Positions 1-6,111 of a stretch of 9,748 nucleotides of DNA are shown here, in pieces. Each line of letters begins with the position of its first letter. The stretch's first letter is position 1. This DNA is from an uncultured Lachnoanaerobaculum sp. (GTDB lineage: Bacteria > Bacillota > Clostridia > Lachnospirales > Lachnospiraceae): the NCBI GenBank assembly GCA_916720285.1, contig CAKAQP010000086.1, forward strand, positions 1-9,748. The letters run 5' to 3'. The translations under genes were made by a program, and so were the position numbers. The notes under the pieces were generated by a model that had not been told where the DNA came from, ran no database searches, and saw nothing but the letters and a program-made list of their open reading frames with translations.

Positions 1-155
1 TTCTTCTGTGCTCCTGCAAGTCCCTTCTCACGAAGGAAGTCAACTGCCGCATCCATATCTCCATCAGTTGCAGCGAGGGCCTTCTTACAGTCCATCATTC
101 CTGCGCCTGTCATCTCTCTTAACTCTTTTACCATTGCTGCTGTTACTGCTGCCAT
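1..155 (-). CDS. tsf: Elongation factor Ts, N-terminal part (cut by window edge)
   Basis: EF-Ts is the cytosolic nucleotide exchange factor that releases GDP from EF-Tu during elongation. Only the first 51 codons are present; the rest lies beyond base 1. The translation begins MAAVTAAMVKELREMTGAGM and continues through DCKKAL and DFLREKGL. This is the N-terminal UBA-like domain with the near-invariant LR(E/D)xTGAGMMDCKKAL core of the family. The ATG at 155-153 is preceded by GGAGG (167-163) with a 7-base gap, so the start is secure. It follows rpsB by 91 bases, the usual rpsB-tsf order in bacteria, and probably shares its transcript. A strong hairpin lies in that gap. No separate tsf promoter was seen. 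Confidence 0.96.
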   Translation of the reverse strand, partial: MAAVTAAMVKELREMTGAGMMDCKKALAATDGDMDAAVDFLREKGLAGAQK

Positions 156-184
156 TGTAAAACCTCCTAAACATTTATAAATAT

Positions 185-224
185 GACAAGTTGCAAAGCG
201 GTAAAACCCTCTTTGCAACCCGTC
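185..224 (-). promoter_or_regulatory. Hairpin in the rpsB-tsf intergenic region
   Basis: In the minus-strand transcript the arms GTTGCAAAG and CTTTGCAAC (219-211 and 198-190) pair perfectly over 9 bp. Two G-U pairs and a GAC/GTC triplet extend this to about 14 bp, around a 12-base loop. No uridine run follows, so it does not look like a complete intrinsic terminator. It could be an RNA-processing or stability element, or a partial attenuator that sets the S2 to EF-Ts ratio. The structure is read directly from the sequence; the role is inferred. Confidence 0.6.
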
Positions 225-246
225 TATAACTCAAATCTCTTTAAAA

Positions 247-1023
247 TTAGAACTGTCTGTCGTCCAATTCTTCCTTATCAGGTGCAAATGTCTCACCCTC
301 AAGTGAATCATCGGCAACGTCTTCTGATGTTGAAAGAATCTCACCCTGATTTGCCTCGATAACAGCATCTGCCATCTTAGCTACGATAAGCTTTACGGCA
401 CGGATAGCATCATCATTTCCCGGGATAAGGTAATCAAGCTCGTCAGGATCACAGTTTGTATCACAGATACCGATAAGCGGAATACCTAAAGTATGAGCCT
501 CCTGAACACAGATTCTCTCCTTCTTTGGATCTATAATAAATATAGCGTCAGGAATGTTCTTCATATCCTTGATACCGCCGAGGTTCTTCTCAAGCTTCTC
601 CCATTCCTTCTTTAACTGAATAACTTCCTTCTTTGGAAGTAAATCAAATGTACCGTCTTCGCTCATCTCTTCCAACTGACGAAGTCTCTTGATTCTTGAC
701 TGGATTGTCTTAAAGTTTGTAAGCATTCCGCCAAGCCATCTCTCGTTAACATAGTACATTCCGCAACGCTCAGCCTCTTCCTTGATAGCGTCCTGTGCCT
801 GCTTCTTTGTTCCTACGAAAAGGATCTTTCCACCATCCTTAGCTATGTCTGACATAGCATTGTATGCTGTATCAACCATACCTACACTCTGCTGAAGATC
901 GATAATGTGAATACCGTTTCTCTCTGTGTAGATATATGGAGCCATCTTAGGGTTCCATCTTCTTGTCTGATGTCCGAAGTGAACACCTGCCTCAAGTAAC
1001 TGCTTCATTGAAATAACACTCAT
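247..1023 (-). CDS. rpsB: 30S ribosomal protein S2
   Basis: S2 is a small-subunit ribosomal protein that assembles late on the 30S head/body junction and is needed for S1 binding and initiation. The 258-residue product shows the family signatures throughout. These are the N-terminal MKQLLEAGVHFGHQTRRWNP, then YIYTERNGIHIIDLQ, LFVGTKKQAQDAI, YYVNERWLGGMLTNFKTI, and PDAIFIIDP with the GIPLIGICDTNCDPD segment near the C-terminal end. About 30 acidic residues follow the conserved core, a common variable tail. The ATG at 1023 is preceded by AAAGGAG. Its promoter (1119-1147) lies in the end of the rhomboid gene, and an 89-base leader with an extended hairpin precedes it. tsf follows downstream. Confidence 0.98.
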   Translation of the reverse strand: MSVISMKQLLEAGVHFGHQTRRWNPKMAPYIYTERNGIHIIDLQQSVGMVDTAYNAMSDIAKDGGKILFVGTKKQAQDAIKEEAERCGMYYVNERWLGGMLTNFKTIQSRIKRLRQLEEMSEDGTFDLLPKKEVIQLKKEWEKLEKNLGGIKDMKNIPDAIFIIDPKKERICVQEAHTLGIPLIGICDTNCDPDELDYLIPGNDDAIRAVKLIVAKMADAVIEANQGEILSTSEDVADDSLEGETFAPDKEELDDRQF

Positions 1024-1048
1024 TGTTTTTCTCCTTTGGTTTTTCTTC

Positions 1049-1100
1049 CATCAAGCTTAAGAAAAGGACCTATGGCACCTCTTTCCCTATTCACTTGATG
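1049..1100 (-). promoter_or_regulatory. Structured 5' leader of rpsB (candidate S2 autoregulatory element)
   Basis: In the minus-strand transcript CATCAAG (1100-1094) pairs perfectly with CTTGATG (1055-1049). Inside it, GAAAG-A-GG (1085-1078) pairs with CCTTTTC (1067-1061), closing a loop that reads TGCCATAGGT. The element ends about 12 bases before the AAAGGAG ribosome binding site and fills most of the leader predicted from the upstream promoter. Ribosomal protein S2 is known to repress rpsB-tsf through the rpsB leader in several bacteria. I could not match this sequence to a named Rfam motif, so the assignment is inferred from position and structure. Confidence 0.5.
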
Positions 1101-1111
1101 TGCTTATTTAG

Positions 1112-1753
1112 CTATAAAATTTTATCATAATATTCATCATATTGCAACTCTTCTTTTTTATTACCATGATACAAAATAAGACATAGTATGAATCCCGCAG
1201 CAGCGCCTGCCACATGCGCGGCATTATCCACACCTGTAGTCCTGAATCCTGTATAAAGCATAAGTGCAAGAGAGATTGCTATCTGTTGTACACTTAAATC
1301 CTTTATTCTTCCTCTGTTTACAAGTAAAGCATATAAAAGCGCTCCCACTATACCGAATATCGCACCTGAAGCACCGGCACTTACAGCCACATCACCTGTG
1401 TAGGTCTGAAACCAATCCGAACCTATATTGGCAAGTATACCTGAGAACATATATATAATGAAGAATCTCACATGTCCAAGTATATCTTCAAGCTTTCCTC
1501 CAAGCAGTACCAAAATAAGCATATTGTTGACTATATGTTCTATTCCGAAATGCATAAACATGGAAGTGACAAGTCTGTAATATTCACCGTTTTTAATGTT
1601 CTCCGGAAAAGCCGCACCGTATTTCAGCATTACCATGGTATTTTCAGAGCCGCCATGGGCTTCAAGGAAGATAAAGTATATAATATTTACAATGATAATA
1701 CTGATTGCGACATAATTTTTCTTACCTATTCCAAATTCCATTATCTTATACAC
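1112..1753 (-). CDS. Rhomboid family intramembrane serine protease
   Basis: Rhomboids cut transmembrane substrates inside the lipid bilayer with a Ser-His dyad. The 213-residue product has a first membrane segment at about residues 14-30. The conserved loop RLVTSMFMHFGIEHIVNNM (60-78) carries the typical H68, H73 and N77. The catalytic motif GASGAIFG has S129 as nucleophile, and AAHVAGAAAGF supplies His180. About six hydrophobic segments are visible, the usual bacterial core, with a short charged tail. Two starts are possible. A GTG at 1753 gives 213 residues. An ATG at 1741 overlaps the stop of the upstream HIT gene as TAATG and gives 209. Neither has a strong Shine-Dalgarno, so translational coupling through the TAATG overlap is plausible. 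The substrate is unknown. Confidence 0.93.
   Translation of the reverse strand: MYKIMEFGIGKKNYVAISIIIVNIIYFIFLEAHGGSENTMVMLKYGAAFPENIKNGEYYRLVTSMFMHFGIEHIVNNMLILVLLGGKLEDILGHVRFFIIYMFSGILANIGSDWFQTYTGDVAVSAGASGAIFGIVGALLYALLVNRGRIKDLSVQQIAISLALMLYTGFRTTGVDNAAHVAGAAAGFILCLILYHGNKKEELQYDEYYDKIL
1119..1147 (-). promoter_or_regulatory. Predicted SigA-type promoter of rpsB
   Basis: On the minus strand TTGCAA (1147-1142) and TAAAAT (1124-1119) are separated by exactly 17 bases. TGA directly before the -10 gives an extended -10 (TATGATAAAAT). The predicted start is near 1112, at the rhomboid stop codon, giving a leader of about 89 bases. The promoter sits wholly within the last codons of the rhomboid gene. 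Its -35, spacing and TATGATA element match the promoter called for rpsF. Confidence 0.7.
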
Positions 1754-2151
1754 TCTGCTATTTTCTTTGCTGTCTCTTTTTTTAATTCCTTATCCGACTG
1801 TCCCGGTACCCAACTTACAATACTTGAAGCATCGTCATATCTCGGTATTACATGTATATGGCAGTGGAAAACCGTCTGACCTGCGCTCTCCCCTGTATTT
1901 GCGAGTGTGTTAAATCCTGTAGCTCCTAGAGCCGCCATAGAAGCCTTACCCAGTTTTGCAGCCAAAACAATTGCCTTTCCGGCTATATCCTCACCAAGTT
2001 CCGTGATATCTCTTGCATGTGTCTTCGGTAATATAAGCATATGTCCCTTGCTTGCAGGTGATAAATCAAGTATTACCTTAAAATTGCCGTCTTCAAAAAC
2101 CGTATCTGAAGGAATCTCTCCGTTTGCTATTTTACAAAAAATACAATCCAT
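1741..2151 (-). CDS. HIT family (histidine triad) nucleotide-binding protein
   Basis: HIT proteins of the HINT branch are small cytosolic hydrolases or transferases acting on nucleoside phosphoramidates and related nucleotides. The 136-residue product starts MDCIFCKIANGEIP, the usual opening of the branch with its CxxC pair. It carries the active-site triad HCHIHVIPR (H96, H98, H100) and the NTLANTGESAGQTVFH segment just before it. Length fits the family. The start ATG at 2151 follows a GAGG site (2160-2157). The gene begins 12 bases after the stop of the secreted repeat protein and overlaps the start of rhomboid by TAATG, so the three probably form one operon. The physiological substrate cannot be told from sequence. 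Confidence 0.95.
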   Translation of the reverse strand: MDCIFCKIANGEIPSDTVFEDGNFKVILDLSPASKGHMLILPKTHARDITELGEDIAGKAIVLAAKLGKASMAALGATGFNTLANTGESAGQTVFHCHIHVIPRYDDASSIVSWVPGQSDKELKKETAKKIAECIR

Positions 2152-2163
2152 ATTTACCTCACT

Positions 2164-3510
2164 TTAATCATTATTAGTCCACTCAGGTTCCTGCGGTGTT
2201 TCAAAAGTTCCCTTTATATTTGTATCACCGTCTATTGCCACAAGTACTCCTGCGGAATTGGTCTTATACTCGACCTTGTCTGCATCTTTTACCTTACCGT
2301 TTGATACTATCTTACCTGACGAGTTCACTACATAGTTCGTAGTACCGCTTCCGCTCTCATTCGGAACCGCAAAAACCTGATACTTTAAGGACTCATTTGC
2401 TTTTACAAGTCTGCCCTTGTAATAAAGCTTGTGATCCTTTGTACCTGTCAGTCCCCTACCTGTTGAAGTCTGGAAAAAATACTCCTCCGACTTGCCGGTT
2501 CCGTCCTTTATTGTTTGCTTACCCTTCATGAGATAGCATTGTGACTCATTTCCGAAATAGTATGCCGAATAAGTATTTCCCTGGTAAACCTTTTGAATAC
2601 CGTATACCGGTGTACCGTTTTTATTAAACAGATACTGATTTCCCTTTATTTTTTGCAAATCACTTGCATACAATTTTTCATTCTTTGATGCAACAGGTTC
2701 TCCTGTGGATGAAAAGTAGAACCATTCAACTGTATGATTGTACTCTCCTAGGAGCTCCTCAGGCGGCTCTGTGGAATACCAGCCTGTTCTTAGAGTTCCG
2801 TCCTCATTCATATACTTAAAATTTTTGATGGTAGGATTTGAACCCCCGGAAGTCTGTACCCAGCCTGTAACAAGCTCTCCGTTCTCATTGAAAGCATATC
2901 TTACACCGTCTATCTTCTTCTCTCCGTATTTTGATCCGTTTGTAAGTACAGGCTTAAACTTCTTTCCTGTATTTGTAAAGTAGAACCACTTTTCATTCGA
3001 GGATGAATTCGGTCCTGTTCTTCTTTCTCCCTCATCATTTGGCGGCATAAGTTTGTACCAGCCGGTCACCATGGTTCCGTCACTTTTTATATAGTAGTTG
3101 TCATCAAGTATCCACCCGGTAAGCATCTTTCCTTCTTCATCAAAGTAATAGTATTGATTGTTTATGCTCTTCCAATTCCCTTTGACCGCTTTACCTCCGG
3201 CCTGAAAATAAGCCCAGTAATCTTCACCTCTGTCCTTTAACTTTCTCCAACCTTCTACTATAAGTCCCTGATTGTCAACATAGTATTTGTCATCGTCCAC
3301 CCAGCTGTCGGTTGCCATAACACCGGCATCATTTAGATAACGCCATTTGTCATCGGCACCTTTTCTCCACTCATTTGTTATTTTATTATTATTACTGTCC
3401 AGGTAAGTCCAGTCTGAACCTGATTTTGCCCAACCTTCTGCATATGCGCTTAAGGGCGTTGCCAAAAGTAAACTGAAAGTCAAAACCGGTAAAAGTATTC
3501 TCTTTTTCAT
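2164..3510 (-). CDS. Secreted protein made of cell-wall-binding (choline-binding-like) repeats
   Basis: A classical signal peptide is visible: MKKR, a hydrophobic core (residues 5-19) and AYA before E25, so the product is probably exported and cleaved after residue 24. The mature part (25-448) is nearly all tandem repeats of about 20 residues with aromatic pairs and Gly-Trp turns. Examples are WTYLDSN, WRYLNDAG, KYYVDNQGLIVEGW, YYYFDEEGKMLTGW, YYIKSDGTMVTGWY, KWFYFTNTGKKF and KYMNEDGTLRTGWY. This is the pattern of the CW_binding/choline-binding repeat families, which attach proteins non-covalently to wall polymers in Gram-positives. Repeats are regular up to about residue 245 and degenerate toward the C-terminus. 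No enzymatic domain, LPXTG motif or transmembrane anchor is visible. The ATG at 3510 follows GGAG (3520-3517). HIT and rhomboid genes lie downstream. Confidence 0.87.
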   Translation of the reverse strand: MKKRILLPVLTFSLLLATPLSAYAEGWAKSGSDWTYLDSNNNKITNEWRKGADDKWRYLNDAGVMATDSWVDDDKYYVDNQGLIVEGWRKLKDRGEDYWAYFQAGGKAVKGNWKSINNQYYYFDEEGKMLTGWILDDNYYIKSDGTMVTGWYKLMPPNDEGERRTGPNSSSNEKWFYFTNTGKKFKPVLTNGSKYGEKKIDGVRYAFNENGELVTGWVQTSGGSNPTIKNFKYMNEDGTLRTGWYSTEPPEELLGEYNHTVEWFYFSSTGEPVASKNEKLYASDLQKIKGNQYLFNKNGTPVYGIQKVYQGNTYSAYYFGNESQCYLMKGKQTIKDGTGKSEEYFFQTSTGRGLTGTKDHKLYYKGRLVKANESLKYQVFAVPNESGSGTTNYVVNSSGKIVSNGKVKDADKVEYKTNSAGVLVAIDGDTNIKGTFETPQEPEWTNND

Positions 3511-3576
3511 ATCCTACTCCATATCGTTTATGCTCGTTAAAGTTTATTTAATTCCATGCACTCTTTTGTACCATAT

Positions 3577-3604
3577 ATTATACACTACAAGGTTGTATTT
3601 TTCA
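3577..3604 (-). promoter_or_regulatory. Predicted promoter of the repeat-protein gene
   Basis: On the minus strand a perfect TATAAT (3582-3577) lies about 65 bases before the start codon. A weak -35, TGAAAA (3604-3599), sits 16 bases upstream of it. It is located after the rpsR terminator and before the repeat-protein gene, where a promoter is needed. The -10 is convincing; the -35 is poor. Confidence 0.5.
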
Positions 3605-3624
3605 TTACATTTACCTTAACTAAC

Positions 3625-3661
3625 ACAAAAAACCCGTCTCTGTCTTAGACAAAAACGGGTT
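3625..3661 (-). terminator. Intrinsic terminator of the rpsF-ssb-rpsR operon
   Basis: In the minus-strand transcript bases 3661-3631 fold into a 14 bp stem with a UAA triloop. The outer arms are AACCCGT and ACGGGTT, continued by UUU/GAG (two G-U pairs) and UGUC/GACA. A run of uridines follows directly (the stem's last UU plus four more, 3632-3627). It begins 22 bases after the rpsR stop codon. The G-U pairs form only in the minus-strand transcript, which fits its direction. Confidence 0.9.
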
Positions 3662-3682
3662 TTGTTATATTTTTTGTAAATT

Positions 3683-3952
3683 TTATTCTACAACGTAAGG
3701 AAGAAGAGCTATATGTCTAGCCTTCTTGATAGCTACTGTGATTTCTCTCTGATGCTTAGCACAGCTTCCTGAAATTCTTCTTGGAAGGATTTTTCCTCTC
3801 TCTGAAATATATTTTCTAAGAGTTGCCACATCTTTATAATCAATAGCCTTTTCCTTATCACTACAGAATGCACAAACTTTCTTTCTCCTGCGTAATCCGT
3901 TAGCAGGTCTTCTTCTAGAGCCTTCTGCTCTGTCAGCCTTGTTAAATGCCAT
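3683..3952 (-). CDS. rpsR: 30S ribosomal protein S18
   Basis: S18 pairs with S6 on the platform of the 30S subunit. The 89-residue product has the family landmarks: RRKKVCAFCSDKEKAIDYKD, then LRKYISERGKILPRRISGSC, then AKHQREITVAIKKARHIALLPY. The CAFC pair together with Cys and His in SGSCAKHQ suggests a zinc-binding (C+) form. The ATG at 3952 follows an AAAGGGGA site. It is the last gene of rpsF-ssb-rpsR and ends 22 bases before the terminator. A 91-residue overlapping frame (3733-4008) is a shadow. Length is typical. Confidence 0.98.
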   Translation of the reverse strand: MAFNKADRAEGSRRRPANGLRRRKKVCAFCSDKEKAIDYKDVATLRKYISERGKILPRRISGSCAKHQREITVAIKKARHIALLPYVVE

Positions 3953-3979
3953 GATAAAGTCCCCTTTCTTAATTTTAAC

Positions 3980-4426
3980 CTAGTTAAATGGTAGACCCTC
4001 GTCATCAACTCCGTCCGGAATATTCATAAATCCGTCTGTACTCGCCGATGCCGGTGACGGTCTTGTAGAAGCCTGATAGCTGCTTGAGCCATCGCTTGCT
4101 CCCTTACTGTCTGCAAATTCCTGAGTATCTATAATGACCTCAGTTGTATAAACTTTTTGACCTTCTTTGTTGGTATAACTTCCTGTCTGAATACGACCTG
4201 AAACCAATACTCTCATTCCCTGTCTAAAATATCTCTCTGCAAACTCGCCGGCTTTATCAAATGCAACACATGGTATAAAGTCTGCGTTCTGTTCAGATGA
4301 GTCTCCACGTTTGAAACCTCTGTCTACTGCAAGAGTATATCTTGCAATTGCCATAGATCTCTCACCACTTGAATATCTTACTTCCGGGTCTCTTGTTAGT
4401 CTGCCCATTAATATGGCTCTGTTCAT
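3980..4426 (-). CDS. ssb: Single-stranded DNA-binding protein
   Basis: SSB coats single-stranded DNA in replication, recombination and repair and recruits partners through its acidic C-terminal tip. The 148-residue product has an N-terminal OB fold (about 1-105) beginning MNRAILMGRLTRDPEVRYS. Its conserved parts include DFIPCVAFDKAGEFAERYF, the GMRVLVSGRIQTGSYTNKEG stretch and YTTEVIID. A Ser/Pro-rich linker follows, then the acidic tip DGVDDEGLPFN. The tip has one extra Asn after the Pro-Phe that is normally the very end. The ATG at 4426 follows AAAGGAG. The gene sits 23 bases after rpsF and 27 before rpsR, the standard Firmicutes arrangement in which ssb is co-transcribed with S6 and S18. 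Confidence 0.97.
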   Translation of the reverse strand: MNRAILMGRLTRDPEVRYSSGERSMAIARYTLAVDRGFKRGDSSEQNADFIPCVAFDKAGEFAERYFRQGMRVLVSGRIQTGSYTNKEGQKVYTTEVIIDTQEFADSKGASDGSSSYQASTRPSPASASTDGFMNIPDGVDDEGLPFN

Positions 4427-4449
4427 ACAATCTCTCCTTTATATTAAGC

Positions 4450-4737
4450 TTACTGCTTAACGACTAGGTATCTCACAACTGATTCCATGATACGAACATT
4501 TGCCTCTAACTCGTTAGGACAATTGTTATCCTCTGACTGGAACTTAATGAAATAGTAGAATCCTTCTTTTTGTTTGTTAATGTCATAGGCAAATCTCTTC
4601 TTACCCCAATCATCGACATTTACAATGCTTCCACCAAATCTTGTGATGTAGTTTTGAACTTTCTCCAGAGCTTCCGCTCTTGCATCATCTTCAAGCTTAC
4701 CATTAAGCACTAATGCTAATTCATATGTACTTGTCAT
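4450..4737 (-). CDS. rpsF: 30S ribosomal protein S6
   Basis: S6 is a platform protein of the 30S subunit and forms a heterodimer with S18. The 95-residue product starts MTSTYELALVLNGKLEDDA. It contains the typical core GGSIVNVDDWGKKRFAYDIN followed by KQKEGFYYFIKFQ, and ends with ANVRIMESVVRYLVVKQ, matching the usual length. The ATG at 4737 is preceded by a very strong GAGGAGGT site (4750-4743). It is the first gene of rpsF-ssb-rpsR. A promoter lies at 4809-4837, and a leader of about 65 bases with a strong hairpin separates promoter and gene. In Firmicutes the S6:S18 complex is known to bind rpsF leaders, so autoregulation is plausible here. Confidence 0.97.
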   Translation of the reverse strand: MTSTYELALVLNGKLEDDARAEALEKVQNYITRFGGSIVNVDDWGKKRFAYDINKQKEGFYYFIKFQSEDNNCPNELEANVRIMESVVRYLVVKQ

Positions 4738-4760
4738 TTCTTACCTCCTCTTGGTCTCTG

Positions 4761-4784
4761 GCCTTTGATATCGATATCAAAAGC
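4761..4784 (-). promoter_or_regulatory. rpsF leader hairpin containing an 18-bp perfect palindrome
   Basis: TTTGATATCGATATCAAA (4764-4781) is a perfect palindrome. In the minus-strand RNA it folds, with flanking GCU/GGC, into a 10 bp stem with a UCGA loop. Outside it CUUG (4787-4784) can pair with CAAG (4753-4750, just before the ribosome binding site), leaving a one-sided 3' bulge. Outer stem, 3' bulge and inner hairpin resemble the known S6:S18-binding rpsF leader, but I see no CCG bulge that defines that motif. A DNA operator for a dimeric repressor is the alternative. Confidence 0.5.
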
Positions 4785-4808
4785 AAGGATTATGTGTCAC
4801 AGTACTTA

Positions 4809-4837
4809 ATAATATCATAGTTTATTTTTTATTGCAA
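4809..4837 (-). promoter_or_regulatory. Predicted SigA-type promoter of rpsF-ssb-rpsR
   Basis: On the minus strand TTGCAA (4837-4832) and TATTAT (4814-4809) are 17 bases apart. TGA before the -10 forms an extended -10 (TATGATATTAT). Predicted start is near 4802, giving a leader of about 65 bases that contains the palindrome. The promoter is back to back with the plus-strand promoter at 4864-4892. Confidence 0.75.
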
Positions 4838-4863
4838 GCGATAAATCATTATCTTTTTCTGCA

Positions 4864-4892
4864 TTGTTTTATCGACTGTTTTTCATTATAAT
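4864..4892 (+). promoter_or_regulatory. Predicted promoter of the ATPase/RloB-like module
   Basis: TTGTTT (4864-4869), a 17-base spacer and a perfect TATAAT (4887-4892) precede the ATPase gene. The predicted start near 4899 leaves a leader of about 28 bases. This gives the module its own transcription away from rpsF and shows that translation cannot begin at the upstream in-frame codon at 4864. Confidence 0.7.
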
Positions 4893-4914
4893 AATTTATA
4901 CAAATAAAGTTTTT

Positions 4915-4919
4915 AGGAG
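4915..4919 (+). promoter_or_regulatory. Ribosome binding site fixing the ATPase start
   Basis: AGGAG lies 7 bases before the ATG at 4927. The same frame is open back to 4864, but that longer version would begin within the -35 box and lacks a ribosome binding site, so 4927 is chosen. Confidence 0.85.
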
Positions 4920-4926
4920 CATTACT

Positions 4927-6111
4927 ATGTTAATACAGTTTAGTGTCACCAATTTTCGCTCTATAAAGGATAAAGTTACATTATCCATGCTTGCAGGTAA
5001 TGTAAAGGAGCATCCTGAACATTTAATCTCATATGCTGATGAAAAATATTTGAAATCCGCTGTTATATATGGTGCTAATGCTTCAGGTAAGTCTAATATA
5101 ATCAGAGCTTTTTCTTTTATGGTTGATTTTGTATTAAATTCTCATAATTTACAACTACATAAAAAGATACCACGCTATCCGTTTCAGTTTGATAAAGATA
5201 CCCAATATCTTCCCGGTAAATTCGAAGTTATTTTTATATCAAACGGTATCTGCTATGCCTACGGTTTTTCCATAAACGATGATGAGGTTATAGATGAATA
5301 TCTTTATCATTATCCAAAAGGAAGGCAGGCTATAATATTCGAACGCAGTAATACAAGAGATTTCCGTTTTGTCAAAGATGTATCTAAACAAAATTCATTT
5401 AAAGAACGTACATCTGCAAATAAATTATATCTTTCTGTTGCTGCAAATTGGAATTATTCTGAAGTTATTCCCGCTTTTGAATGGTTTGCGTCATGTCAAT
5501 TTTTTACAAAAGATATTAGAACAACTTCTTCAAAATTTGAAAATATCGATTTTAAAAACAGTATTTTATCTATGCTGAAAGTTGCTGATTTTGGTATAAA
5601 TGACTTAATTTTAAAAAACTCCGGTGATTTGAATTACATCGATTCCGTATTTCCTACAGATAATTTAAAAACTGTTCACCGTGTATATGATACTAACGGG
5701 CAACCTTCTTATTATGATTTGAATATAGGTGAAGAATCTGACGGCACAAGAGCATATCTGGAAGTGATTTGTTTTGCCAAAAAGGCTCTGGATGAAGGTA
5801 CGGTATTTATAGCTGATGAAATAGATGCACATTTGCATCCGCTACTTACAAAGCATCTTATATCGCTTTTTAACAGCAACGAATCTAATGCAAAGAATGC
5901 ACAGTTGATTTTCACTTCTCACAGTACTATGTTATTAGATTCCGACACTCTAAGAAGAGATCAAATTTGGTTTACAGAAAAAGAAGAAGAAACTGCAGTT
6001 ACTAATCTCTTTTCGCTGTATGATTTTCCTATAAAAAAGGGAACCGAAATAGAAAAGGGGTATCTATTAGGCAGATATGGTGCCATTCCATTTATAAAAA
6101 GAGGTGAATAA
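4927..6111 (+). CDS. AAA_15/AAA_21-type ATPase of an AbiL/RloB-like defence pair
   Basis: This is a 394-residue SMC/ABC-like ATPase of the family that sits beside RloB-like or TOPRIM effectors (AbiLi, RloA, distantly AriA of PARIS and OLD). It opens MLIQFSVTNFRSIKDKVTLS, the typical first strand. Walker A is GANASGKS (49-56). An ABC-signature-like ESDGTRAYLE lies at 270-279, Walker B VFIADEID at 293-300 (D297, E298), and a switch His332 in FTSHST. The end, KGYLLGRYGAIPF, is typical of ATPases paired with RloB-like proteins, and all ATPase motifs look intact. In such systems the ATPase is thought to sense phage and restrain or activate the effector. It is the only complete plus-strand gene, looks AT-richer than its neighbours and has its own promoter, suggesting horizontal acquisition. 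The specific system name is inferred from remembered family features. Confidence 0.85.
   Translation: MLIQFSVTNFRSIKDKVTLSMLAGNVKEHPEHLISYADEKYLKSAVIYGANASGKSNIIRAFSFMVDFVLNSHNLQLHKKIPRYPFQFDKDTQYLPGKFEVIFISNGICYAYGFSINDDEVIDEYLYHYPKGRQAIIFERSNTRDFRFVKDVSKQNSFKERTSANKLYLSVAANWNYSEVIPAFEWFASCQFFTKDIRTTSSKFENIDFKNSILSMLKVADFGINDLILKNSGDLNYIDSVFPTDNLKTVHRVYDTNGQPSYYDLNIGEESDGTRAYLEVICFAKKALDEGTVFIADEIDAHLHPLLTKHLISLFNSNESNAKNAQLIFTSHSTMLLDSDTLRRDQIWFTEKEEETAVTNLFSLYDFPIKKGTEIEKGYLLGRYGAIPFIKRGE
6101..6106 (+). promoter_or_regulatory. Ribosome binding site pointing to the original start of the RloB-like gene
   Basis: GAGGTG, inside the last codons of the ATPase gene, lies 5 bases before the ATG at 6112. 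This supports 6112 as the ancestral start of the downstream gene. The TTG at 6128, where the long remaining frame could restart, has no good site. Confidence 0.6.

Noticed and set aside
1472..1879. Plus-strand frame of 135 codons across the rhomboid and HIT genes
   Set aside because: It is a shadow of two well-supported minus-strand genes and has no recognisable domain.
3733..4008. Minus-strand 91-codon frame overlapping rpsR and the ssb end
   Set aside because: It is out of frame with two conserved genes, has composition typical of a shadow and shows no family motif.
4840..4853. GATAAATCATTATC between the divergent promoters as a Fur-like box
   Set aside because: Arms are only 5 bp in an AT-rich stretch, and the spacing is one base off the Fur consensus; no iron-related gene is nearby.
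4864..4926. In-frame upstream extension of the ATPase (21 extra residues)
   Set aside because: It would begin within the predicted -35 box, has no ribosome binding site, and precedes the conserved first strand; the AGGAG before 4927 fixes the start.
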